Shown here: positions 1 through 9,407 of the stretch, one piece after another
Numbering within the stretch: position 1 is the first letter of the stretch
How the letters are laid out: every line of letters starts with the position of its first letter
Origin: Tetmemena sp. SeJ-2015
Lineage: Eukaryota; Ciliophora; Spirotrichea; Sporadotrichida; Oxytrichidae
DNA: 13,528 nt
Direction of reading: 5' to 3'
Assembly (NCBI GenBank): GCA_027382625.1
Contig: JAJKFJ010001787.1
Coordinates: 1 to 13,528, forward strand
The notes under the pieces: model-generated
Database searches by the model: none
Told to the model about the DNA's origin: nothing
The model's input: the letters and a program-made list of their open reading frames with translations, nothing else
Program-made: the position numbers and the translations under genes

Positions 1-2060
1 GCAAAAAAGAGTCTTGGGGTTTTTTGGGGAAATTTAAACTTTTTTTAGGATTTTGAAATTTTGAATTTGTGGACGCCTTTATAGGCTGTGCGAGGTAGTT
101 AGACATAGAAACCCCTTTAAAATTTTGAGTTAAATTTTAAATCCCAAAAAACCATTTTAGGTATTCAAGGGGGTGATTTGCGCGGGGTTTCGCATATTTC
201 GTCCGATTAAAATCGTTCGGAGTTTTTAAAACCAAAATGAGTCTTTGGGGTTTTTTGGGAAATTTTAAAACTATTTAGGGTTTGATTTTTTAAAATTTTT
301 GGAAAAGCTTAGAGGCTGTGCCGAGGTTTTGTTTTGACATAGAACCCCCTTTTAATTTTTTAAAATTTTTTAAAAATTTCCCCCAAAACCCTTTCCCCGG
401 GCATTTTAAAAGGGGGGCTGATTTGGTTGCGGGGTTTTGCATATTTCGTCCCATTTAGTCGTTTTGCGGTTTTTAGCCCAAAATGAGTTTGGGATTTTTT
501 GGGAAAAAAAGGGCATTTTAGGATTTGACTAGGAAATTGTGGAGCTTTCAAAAGGGTGTTTCCCAGGTAAATTAGACATAGAATCCCCTTTTAAAAATTT
601 TGAGTTTAAAATTCCCCAAAAAAACCTTAACCCCGGGGAAATTTAAAGGGGGGTGGTTTTCGCGGGGTTTCGCATAATTTTTGTCCGGGGGTTTGGGAAA
701 TCGTTCGCGAGTTAAAAGCCCAAAAAGAGTCTTGGGGTTTTTTGGGGAAATTTAAAACTATTTTAGGATTTGACTAGGAATTTGTGGACGCTTTTAGAGG
801 CTGTGCCCAGGTAGTTAGCCCTAGAACCCCCTTTAAATTTTTTAAAATTAAAATTCCCCAAAACCCCTTTTCCCGGTCATTCAAAGGGGGGCTGATTTTC
901 GCGGCGTTTCCCCATATTTCTCCGATGAGTCGTTGGGGTTATAGCCAAAATGAGTCTTGGGGTTTTTCGGGAAATTTTTAAATATTTTAGGGTTTGACTA
1001 AAAAAATTTGTGGAGCTTTGAGGTGTTTTTCCAAAGGGAGTTAGCATAGAACCCCTTTTTTAAAATTTTTGGGTTAAAATTTTCAAAAAAACCTTTTTTT
1101 ACCGGGGCTTCAAGGGGGGTGATTTGCGCGGGGGTTTGATATTTTTCGTCCCATGAATCGTTCGCGAGTTATAGCCCAAAAATTTTGGTTTTTTTGGGAA
1201 ATTTTGACTATTTTAGGATTTGACTAGGAATTTTTGGACGCTTCAGAGGCTGTGCCCAGGTAGTTAGACATAAACCCCTTTTAAAATTTTTAGTTAAAAT
1301 TCCCCCAAACCCTTCCCGGGTATTCAAGGGGGGGATTTGCGCGGGTTTTTGCATATTTTGTCCCCATAGTTGGGTTGCGAGTTATGCGAAAATGAGTCTT
1401 GGGTTTTTTGGGAAATTTAGGATAAATTTTAGGATTTGACTAGAATTTGTGGCGCTTAGGGCTGTGGCCCAGGTAAATTAGACATAGAACACCCCTTTTA
1501 AAATTTTTAGTTAAAAAAAACCCCAAACCCTTAACCCGGGGAATTTTAAGGGGCGCTGATTTTCGCGGGGTTTCGCATATCTTCGTCCGATAGTCGTTCG
1601 GAAATTATAGCCAAAAAAGGTCTTGGGATTTTCGGGAAATTTAGACTATTTTTGGATTTGATAGGAATTTGGGACGTTCAGGGCTTGGGGTATTAGACAA
1701 AAACCCCCCCAAAATTTTGAGTTAAAAAACCCCCCCAAAACCCTCTACCCCGGGCATTCAAGGGGCTGATTTGCCCCGGGTTTGCATATCTTTGTCCATG
1801 ACCCCAGGCCAAAATGAGTCCAAAAAGATATTTTGGATTTGACTAGGAATCCCAGAGGCCCCAGTATTACATAGAACCCCTTTTTAAAATTTTGGGTTAA
1901 AATCCCAAAACTTACCCGGGGCATTCAAGGGGCCCATTTCGGGGTTTGCATATCTTCGTCCGATGATTTTTTCCAGTTTAGCCAAAAAAGATTTTGGGAT
2001 TTTTGGGAATTTTTGACTATTTTGGATATTTTTTTTTGACTAGGAATTTGTGAGCTTCAG
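1..2060 (+). repeat. Degraded satellite block with swollen homopolymers
   Basis: About ten copies can still be phased by GAGTCTTGG, GGATTTGACTAGG, GTTAGACATAGAA and ACCCC, but many single bases have taken the identity of a neighbour. Examples are TTTTTTGGGG for TTTTTCGGG, AAAAATTT tracts and CCCCAAAACCCC. Intervals between anchors range from about 174 bp (1816 to 1990) to 246 bp (239 to 485). Random mutation or ordinary satellite decay would not favour runs this strongly, so a low-quality consensus is the likelier cause. Where site A is legible (for example 952, 1618) the copies read CGGGAAA, so this block probably belongs with the type 1 copies that follow. Confidence 0.8.
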
Positions 2061-4053
2061 AGGCTGTGCGAGTAGTTAGCCATAGACTCTTTAAAATTTG
2101 AGTTTAAAATTCCCAAAACCAATCTACCCGGGTCATTCAAGGGGGCCTGCTTTGCGCGGCGTTTCGCATATCTTCGTCGATGAGTCGTTGCGAGTTTAGC
2201 CAAATGAGTCTTGGGAATTTTTCGGGAAATTTTAAGACTAATTTTAGGATTTGACTAGAATTTGTGGACGCTCAGAGGCTGTGCCGAGGTAGTTAGACAT
2301 AGAACCCTTTAAATTTTGAGTTTTCCACCAACCATCTACCGGGTCATTCAAAGGGGTTAGCTGCTTTGCGGGCGTTTTCGCATATCTCGTGTTGAGTCGT
2401 TTCGAGAGTTATACCAAATGAGTCTTGGGATTTTTCGGGACATTTTAGACTATTTTAGGATTTGACTAGGATTTTGTGGACGCTTCAGAGGCTGGCTGAG
2501 GTAAGTTTAGCACATAGAACCTTTAAATTTTGAGTTAAATTCCCAAAACCATCTACCGGGTCATTCAAGGGGCGCTGATTTGCGCGCGTTTCGCATATCT
2601 TCGTCGGATGAGGTCGTCCGCGAGTTATAGCCAAAATGAGTCTTGGGATTTTTTCGGGAAATTTAGATATTTTAGGATTTGACTAGGAATTTGTGGACGC
2701 TTCAGAGGCTGTGCGAGGTAGTTAGACATAGAACCCTTTAAATTTTGAGTTTAACTCCCAACAACCATCTACCGGGTCATTCAAGGGGCGCTGCTTTGCG
2801 CGGCGTTTCGCATATTTTTGTCCGAGATTGTTCGCTGAGTTATGCAAAATGAGTCTTGGGAATTTTCGGGCAATTTAGACTATTTTAGGATTTACTAGGG
2901 ATTTGTGGACGCTTCAGAGGCTGTGCGGAGGTAGACATAGAACCCCTTTAATTTTGAGTTAAAAATTCCCAACACCATATAACCGGGTCATTCAAGGGGA
3001 GTGCTTTGCGCGCGTTTGCATATTTGTCGATGAGTCGTTTCGCGAAGTTATAGCCAAATGAAGTCTTGGATTTTTCGGGAAATTTAGACTATTTTAGGAT
3101 TTTGACTAGGAATTTGTGGCGTTCAGAGGCCTGTGCTGCGGTAGTTAGACATCAGAAGCTTTAAATTTGAGTTAAATCAACAACCTCTCCGGGTCTTCAA
3201 GGGGCGCTGTTTTGCGCGGCGTTTCGCGCATTTCTTCGTCCGATGAGTCGTTCGCGAGTTTTAGCCAAAATGAGTCTTGGGATTTTCGGGAAATTTAGAC
3301 TATTTTAGGATTTGACTAAGGAATTTGTGGACGTTCAGAGGCTGTGCCGAGGTAGTTAGACATAGAACCCCTTAAATTTTGAGTTAAAATTCCCACCAAC
3401 CATCTACCCGGGTCATTAGGAAGCTGCTTTGCGCGGCGGTTTCGCATATTTCGTCCGATGATCGTTCGCGAGTTATAGCCAGAAATGAGTCTTGGGATTT
3501 TTCGGGGAAATTTAGACTATTTTGGATTTGACTAGGAATTTGTGGACGCTTTCAGAGGCTGTGCTGAGGTAGTTAGAAAGCCCTTTAAATTTTGAGTTAA
3601 ATTCCCCAACAACCATTTACCGGGTCTTCAGGGGCGTGATTTGCTGCGGCGTTTGGCATTTCGTGATCATCGTTTGCGAGTTCTAGCCAAATGAGTCTTG
3701 GGATTTTTTCGGGAAATTTAGACTATATTTTGGGATTTGACTAGGAATTTGTGGACGTTCAGAGGCTGTGGCGAGGTAGTTAGACATAGAACACCTTTAA
3801 TTTTGAGTTAAAATCCCAACAACCATCTACCGGGGTCATTCAAGGGGCGCTGATTGGCGCGGGCGTTCGCATATCTTCGTCGATGAGTCGTTCGTGCGAG
3901 TTATAGCCAATGAGTCTTGGATTTTTCCGGGAATTTAGACTATTTTAGGATTTGACTAGAAATTTGTGGACGCTTCAGAGGTCGAGGTAGTTAGACATAG
4001 AACCCTTTAAATTTTGAGTTAAAATTCCCACCAACCATCTACCCGGGTCATTA

Positions 4054-4074
4054 AGACGTGTGCTCTTCCGATCT
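4054..4074 (-). other. Illumina TruSeq-type adapter remnant, 21 bases
   Basis: The run begins AGACGTGTGCTC and ends TTCCGATCT, which matches from memory the insert-proximal end of the index-side TruSeq adapter, in the orientation that precedes an insert. It sits between GGGTCATT and GTTTCGCATATC. About 22 bases occupy the place of 23 satellite bases (monomer positions 178-200), so the array stays in register. It is a library artefact, not genomic DNA. Confidence 0.95.
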
Positions 4075-5035
4075 GTTTCGCATATCTTCGTCCGATGAGT
4101 CGTTCGCAGAGTTATAGCAAAATGAGTCTTGGTTTTTCGGGAAATTAGACTAATTTTAGGATTGACTGGAATGTGGACGCTTCAGAGGATGTGCCGAGGT
4201 AGATAGAACACCTTTAAATTTTGAGTTAAAATTCAACAACCATTACCGGTCATTCAAGGGGCGCTGATTGGCGCGGCGTTTCGCATATCCTTCGTCCGAT
4301 CAGTCTTCGCATGAGTTTATAGCAAATGAGTCTTCGGGGATTTTCGGAATTTTAGACTATTTTAAGGATTTGACTAAGGAATTTGTGGACGCTTCAGAAG
4401 CTGGCGTTGCCGAGGTAGTTAGACATAGAACCCTTTAAATTTTGAGTTATTCCCAACACCATCTACGGGTCTCAGGGGCGCTGATTTGGGCCGTTTCGCA
4501 TATTCGCATCAGTCGTTCCGCGAGTTATAGCCAAAATGAGTCTTGGGATTGTTCGGGAAATTTAGACTATTTAGGATTTGACTAGGAATTTGTGGACGCT
4601 TTAGAGGCTGTGCCGAGGTAGTTAGACATAGAAACCTTTAATTTTGAGTTAAATTCCACAACAACTACCCGGGTCATTCAAGGGGCGCTGATTTGCGGGC
4701 GTTTCGTGCATATTTTCGTCCGATGAGTTGTTCGCGAGTTATAGCCAACAATGAGTCTTGAGCGTGATTTTTTCGGGAAATTTAGGCTATTTTAGGATTT
4801 GACTAGGATTTGTGGACGCTTCAGAGGCTGTGCCGAGGTAGTTTGACAGAACCCCTTTAATTTTTGAGTTAAAATTCCCAACACATCTACCCGGGTCATT
4901 CCAGGGGCGCTGATTTGCCGGCGTTTCGCATATTTTCGTCCGATGAGTCGTTCGCTAGTTATAGAAAATGAGTCTTTGGATTTTTCGGGAAATTTAGACT
5001 ATTTTAGGATTTGACTTAGGAATTTGTGGACGCTT

Positions 5036-5048
5036 AGATCGGAAGAGC
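5036..5048 (+). other. Illumina adapter remnant, 13 bases
   Basis: AGATCGGAAGAGC lies between GACGCTT and GAGGTAG. It takes the place of exactly 13 satellite bases (CAGAGGCTGTGCC, monomer positions 95-107). This is the common start of both TruSeq adapters as read through at the 3' end of a short insert. The equal length points to an ungapped replacement. Confidence 0.94.
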
Positions 5049-5388
5049 GAGGTAGTTTGACATAGAACCCCTTTAAATTTTGAGTTAAAATTCCAAACAA
5101 CCAGGGTCATTCAAGGGGAGCTGCTTTGCGGGGCGTTTCGCATATCTTCTTCCGATGAGAGTCGGTCGCGAGTTATAGCCAAAATGAGTCTTGGATATTT
5201 CGGGAAATTTAGACTATTTTAGGATTTGACTAGGAATTTGTGGAGCGTTCAGAGGTGTGCCGCAGGTAGTTAGTACATGAACCCCTTTAAATTGTTGGAG
5301 TTAAAATTTCCCAACCATCTACCGGGCGTCACTTTCAAGGGGGCTGATTGCGCGGCGTTTTCGCATATTTGTCCGATCAGTCGTTCGC

Positions 5389-5393
5389 AGATC
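5389..5393 (+). other. Possible adapter stub AGATC
   Basis: CGTTCGC is followed by AGATC and then ATAGCC, where the family has GAGTT. Five bases replace five, at the same monomer position as other adapter hits. The motif is too short to be certain and could be ordinary substitutions. Confidence 0.4.
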
Positions 5394-5795
5394 ATAGCCA
5401 AATGAGTCTTGGGATTTTCGGGAAATTTAGACTATTTTAGGATTTGACTAGGATTTTGTGGACGCTTCAGAGGCTGTCGAGGTAGTTAGACATAGAACCC
5501 TTTTAAATTTTGAGTTAAAATCCCAACACCATCTACCCGGGTATTCAGGGGCGCTGATTTGGCGGCGTTTCGCTATCTTCGTCGATCATCGTTGCGAGTC
5601 TAATAGCCAAATGAGTCTGGGATTTTTGGGAAATTTTAGACTATTTTAGGATTTGACTAGGATTGTGACGTTCACAGAGGCTCGTTGCCGGGTAGTTAGA
5701 CATGACCTTTAAATTTTGAGTTAATTGCCAAACACCATCTACCGGGTATTCAAGGGGCCTGATTTGCCGCGGCGTTTCGCATATTTTCGTCCGAT

Positions 5796-5807
5796 AGATC
5801 GGAAGAG
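5796..5807 (+). other. Illumina adapter remnant, 12 bases
   Basis: AGATCGGAAGAG lies between TCCGAT and AGTTATAGCC. It replaces exactly 12 satellite bases (GAGTCGTTCGCG, monomer positions 3-14). The satellite resumes in register, so the period is unaffected. Confidence 0.93.
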
Positions 5808-6243
5808 AGTTATAGCCAAATGAGTCTTGGGATTTTTTCGGGAAATTTAGACTATTTTAGGATTTGACTAGGAATTTGTGGACGCTTCCGAGGCTGTGCC
5901 GAGGTAGTTTAGACATAGAAACCCTTTAAATTTTGAGTTAAAATTCCCAACAACCATCTACCGGGGTCATTCAGGGGCGCTGATTTGCGGGGCGTTTCGC
6001 ATATCTTCGTCCGATGAGTGTTTCGCGAGTTATAGCCAAAATGGGTCTTGGGATTTTTTCGGGAAATTTAGCCTATTTTAGGATTTGACTAGGATTTTGT
6101 GGACGCTTCAGAGGCTGTGCCGAGGTAGTTAGACTAGAACCCTTTAAATTTTGAGTTAAAATTCCCAACACCCATTACCCCGGTCATACAAGGGGCGCTG
6201 ATTTGTTCCGCGGCGTTTCGCATATCTTCGTCCGATGCGTCGT

Positions 6244-6249
6244 CGATCT
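6244..6249 (-). other. Possible adapter stub CGATCT
   Basis: CGATCT, the insert-proximal end of the reverse-orientation adapter, precedes GAGTTATAGCC in place of the usual TTCGC. The short length leaves chance possible. Confidence 0.35.
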
Positions 6250-6693
6250 GAGTTATAGCCAAAATGAGTCTTGGGATTTTTCGGGAATTTAGAACTATTT
6301 TAGGATTTGACTAGGAATTTGGGGTGGACGCTTCAGAGGTGTGCCGAGGAAGTTAGACATAGAACCCCTTTAATTTGAGTTAAATCCCAAAACCAATCTA
6401 CCTCGGGTCATTCAAGGGGCGTTGATTTGCGGCGTTTTGCATATCTTCGTCCGATGAGTCGTTCGAGAGTTATAGCCCAAAATGAGTCTTGGGATTTTCG
6501 GGAAATTTAGACTATTTTAGGATTTGATAGGAATTTGTGGACGCTTCAGAGGCTGTGCGGAGGTAGTTAGGCATAGAACCCCTTTAAATTTGAGTTAATT
6601 CCCAACAACCATCTAACCGGGTCATTCAAGGGGCGGTGATTTGCGCGGCGTTTCGCATATCTTCGCCCGATGAGTCGTTCGCGAGTTAGCCAA

Positions 6694-6945
6694 GTTTTTC
6701 CCGGGGTTTTAGCCCAAAAAGAGTCTTGGAAATTTTCCCCGAAAATTTAAATATTTTGGGGTTTTCTAGGAATTTTTGGGCGCTCAGGGCTGTGCCCAGG
6801 TAGTTAGACATAAAACCCCCCAAATTTTTTGGGTTTAAAATTCCCAAAAACAATTACCGGGGCTTCAAGGGGGGGATTTCGGGGGCGTTTTTGATATTTT
6901 GTCCGATGAGTGTTCGCAGTTATAGCCAAAAAAGTCCCTTTGGAT
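6694..6945 (+). repeat. Degraded patch at the type 1 / type 2 boundary
   Basis: The copy is clean up to GTTCGCGAGTTAGCCAAG. It then runs into TTTTTCCCGGGGTTTTAGCC, which looks like a second, corrupted pass over the CGTTCGCGAGTTATAGCC segment just read. The anchor interval is therefore about 237 bp (6484 to 6721). The next 220 bases show the same neighbour-base smoothing as the first 2 kb (CCCCGAAAATTT, CCCCCCAAATTTTTTGGG). By about 6945 the sequence is clean again. Everything before this patch is type 1 and everything from 7154 on is mostly type 2. A join of two assembled pieces is the simplest reading. Confidence 0.72.
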
Positions 6946-8640
6946 TTTTCGGAAATTTAGACTATTTTAGGATTTGAATAGGAATTTGTGGACGCTTCTC
7001 AGAGGCTGTGCCGAGGTAGTTAGCCATAGAACCCCTTTAAATTTTGACTTAAAATTCCCAACAACCATCTACAGGTCATCAAGGGGCGCTGATTTGCGCG
7101 GCTTTGTTTCGCATATTTTCGTCCGCTGAGTGTTCGCGAGTTATAGCCAAAATGAGTCTTTGGGAATTTTTCGCGAAATTTAGACTATTTTAAGGATTTG
7201 ACTAGGAATTTGTGAACGCTTCAAGGCTGTGGCGAGGTAGTTAGACATAGAACCCTTTAAATTTTGAGTTAAAAACCCCAACAACCTCTACCCGGGTCAT
7301 TTCAAGGGGCGCTGCTTTGCGCGGCGTTTCGCATATTTCGTCCGATGAGTCGTTCGGAGTTATGGCCAAAATGAGTCTTGGGATTTTCGCGAAATTTAGC
7401 TATTTTAGGATTTGACTAGGAATTTGTGGACGCTTCAGAGGCTGTTGCCGAGGTAGTTAGACATAGACCCCTTTAAATTTTGAGTTAACTCCCGACAACC
7501 ATCTACCCCGGGCATTCAAGGGGCGCTGATTTGCGCGGCTTTTCGCATATTTTCGTCCGATGAAGTCGTTCGCGGAGTATAGCCAAAATGAGTCTTGGGA
7601 TTTTTCGCGAATTTAGACTATTTTAGGATTTGACTAGGAATTTGGGGACGCTTCAGAGGCTGTGCCGAGGAAGTTAGACATAGAACCCCTTTAAATTTTG
7701 AGTTAAAACTCCAAACAACCATCTACCCGGGTCAGGGGCGCTGATTTGCGCCGCGTTTCGCATATTTTCGTCCGATGAGTCGTTCGCGAGTTTTAGAAAA
7801 TGAGTCTTTGGATTTTTCGCGAAATTTAGACTATTTAGGATTTGGACTAGAAATTTGTGGACGCTTCAGAGGCTGTCCCGAAGTTAGACATAGAACCCTT
7901 TAAATTTTGAGTTAAACTACAACCATCTACCCCGGTCATCCAAGGGGCGCTGATTTGCGCGGGGTTTCGGCATATTTTTGTCCGATGAGTCGTTCCGCGA
8001 GTTATAGCCCAAAATGAAGTCTTGGGACTTTTTCGCGAAATTTAGAACTTTTAGGATTTGACAGGAATTGGGGACGCTTGCAGAGGCTGTGCCGAGGTAG
8101 TGAGAATAGAACCCTTTAAATTTTGAGTTAAAATCCCAACAACCACCCGGGTCATTCAAGGGCGCTGAGTTTTGCGCGGCGTTTCGCATATTTTCGTTCC
8201 GATGAGTCGTTCGCGAGTTAAAGCCAAAATGAGTCTTGGGATTTTTTCGCGAAATTTAGACTATTTTAGGATTTGAATAGGAATTTGTGGACGCTTCAGA
8301 GGCTGTGCCGAGGTAGTTAAGACATAGAACCCTTTAAATTTTGAGTTAAAACTCCCAACAACCATCTACCCGGGTCATTAGGGCGGTGATTTGCGCGGCG
8401 TTTCGCATATTTTTGTCCGATGAGTCGTTCGCGAGCTTATAGCCAAAATGAAGTTCTTGGGATTTTTTCGCGAAATTAGACTATTTTAGGATTTGACTAG
8501 GAATTTGTGGACGCTTTCAGAGGCTGTGCCGAGGTAGTAGACATAGAACCCTTTAAATTTTGAGTTAAAACTCCCAACAACCATTTACCCGGGTAATTCA
8601 AGGGGCGCTGATTTGGGCGGCGTTCGCATATTTTCGTCCG

Positions 8641-8860
8641 ATGAGTCGTTCGCGAGTTATAGCCAAAATGAGTCTTGGGATTTTTCGCGAAATTTAGACT
8701 ATTTTAGGATTTGACTAGGAATTTGTGGACGCTTCAGAGGCTGTGCCGAGGTAGTTAGACATAGAACCCCTTTAAATTTTGAGTTAAAATTCCCAACAAC
8801 CATCTACCCGGGTCATTCAAGGGGCGCTGATTTGCGCGGCGTTTCGCATATTTTCGTCCG
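8641..8860 (+). repeat. Reference monomer, 220 bp (cleanest copy)
   Basis: This copy best represents the family. It starts at ATGAGTCGTTCGCGAG and ends at CATATTTTCGTCCG. By my count it has 97 G+C of 220 (about 44%) and 15 CpG, against about 10.5 expected from its base composition. Landmarks in order are TCGCGA at 8650, TTTCGCGAAA at 8683-8692, a short direct repeat TAGGATTTG / TAGGAATTTG at 8705-8713 and 8716-8725, TTTAAA at 8771-8776, the palindrome ACCCGGGT at 8806-8813, and a CpG-rich segment GCGCGGCG around 8834-8841. Because 220 is not a multiple of three, any open frame shifts phase in each successive copy, which argues against coding. No tRNA, rRNA or polymerase III promoter boxes were seen. 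Confidence 0.93.
8683..8692. repeat. Perfect 10-bp palindrome TTTCGCGAAA of type 2 monomers
   Basis: TTTCGCGAAA equals its own reverse complement. It is present in most copies from 7154 to 13031 and is one base away from the type 1 form TTTCGGGAAA, which is not palindromic. A further TCGCGA lies 35 bp upstream (8650-8655) in clean copies. The element could be a protein site, but nothing in the sequence shows that it is bound. Confidence 0.75.
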
Positions 8861-9395
8861 ATGAGTCGTTCGCGAGTTATAGCCAAAATGAGTCTTGGGA
8901 TTTTTCGCGAAATTTAGACTATTTTAGGATTTGACTAGGAATTTGTGGACGCTTCAGAGGCTGTGCCGAGGTAGTTAGACATAGAACCCCTTTAAATTTT
9001 GAGTTAAATTCCCAACAACCATCTACCCGGGTCATTCAAGGGGCGCTGATTTGCGCGGCGTTTCGCATATTTTGTCGCGATGAGTCGTTTCGCGAGTTAT
9101 AGCTCAAAAATGAAGTCTTGGGATTTTTCGGCTGAAATTTCAGACTATTTTTAAATTGAACTAGGAATTTGTGGACGTTCAGAGTGCTGGCCGAAGGTAG
9201 TTAGACATGAGAACCCCTTTATTTTGAGTTAAAACCCACAACATCTACCAGGGTATTCAATGGGGCGCTGATTTGCGCGGCGTTTCGCAATATTTTCGTC
9301 CGATGAGTCGTTCGCAGAGTTATAGCCAAATGAGTCTTGGGATTTTCGCGAAATTTAGACTATTTGGATTTGAATAGGAATTTGTGGACGCTTCA

Positions 9396-9407
9396 AGATC
9401 GGAAGAG
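9396..9407 (+). other. Illumina adapter remnant, 12 bases
   Basis: AGATCGGAAGAG follows GGACGCTTCA and is followed by GTAGTTAGA. It replaces about 14 bases of the CAGAGGCTGTGCCGAG segment, the same part of the monomer hit at 5036. The native segment starts with AGA and ends with GAG, as does the adapter, so the edges may have aligned on those shared triplets. Confidence 0.93.

Larger units (their letters stand above)
2061..6693 (+). repeat. Type 1 satellite block
   Basis: About 21 readable copies. After GAGTCTTGGGA nearly every copy reads TTTCGGGAAA, and no copy in this block has the CGCGAAA form. Before the CGTCCGATGAG segment, about thirteen copies read CATATCTTCG or a close form (such as those near 2170, 2590, 3860, 4080, 5130, 6000, 6220, 6440, 6660), while others read CATATTTTCG. 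The downstream site is usually AATTCCC; one copy near 2755 reads AACTCCC. Mean anchor spacing is about 214 bp, shorter than the 220-bp reference because of many scattered 1-base losses. Three adapter insertions lie inside the block. Confidence 0.82.
8641..9060 (+). repeat. Adjacent near-identical copies
   Basis: The copy starting at 8861 matches the copy starting at 8641 base for base until about 9005, where one A is missing in GTTAAATTCCC. It stays in register until about 9073, where TTTTCGTCCG becomes TTTTGTCGCG. A third stretch, about 9490 to 9690, is also nearly identical to the reference. Real copies in this array can therefore be almost 100% alike. The frequent 1-base indels in neighbouring copies are thus better explained by sequencing or consensus error than by age. 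Confidence 0.85.

Noticed and set aside
784..981. Open frame of 65 codons, + strand
   Set aside because: It starts at the GTG of GTGGACGC, as do the open frames at 5458-5649 and 9384-9590. These are the same satellite phase kept open by indels, with no ATG start or conserved protein.
1..2060. A distinct, diverged satellite family at the left end
   Set aside because: All landmarks of the 220-bp monomer remain in order. The differences are homopolymer swelling of the same sequence, not a different unit.
5458..5649. Open frame of 63 codons, + strand
   Set aside because: It is the same repeat-derived frame as at 784 and loses the frame in the neighbouring copies, which a real gene family would not.
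7917..8189. Open frame of 90 codons, - strand
   Set aside because: It is longer than one monomer but is made of satellite sequence. The minus-strand frames at 360-551 and 11181-11375 translate partly the same repeat. Single-base indels decide its length.
8683..8692. E2F-type promoter element at TTTCGCGAAA
   Set aside because: The resemblance is real, but there is no gene or promoter nearby. A palindrome in a satellite is not evidence of transcriptional control.
8641..8860. CENP-B box
   Set aside because: TTCGTCCGATG fits the first half of the pattern TTCGnnnnAnn, but AGTC follows where CGGG is needed. No other site comes closer.
8641..8860. tRNA, 5S rRNA or polymerase III unit as the source of the satellite
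   Set aside because: No A or B box, cloverleaf or 5S-like segment can be found on either strand of the clean monomer.
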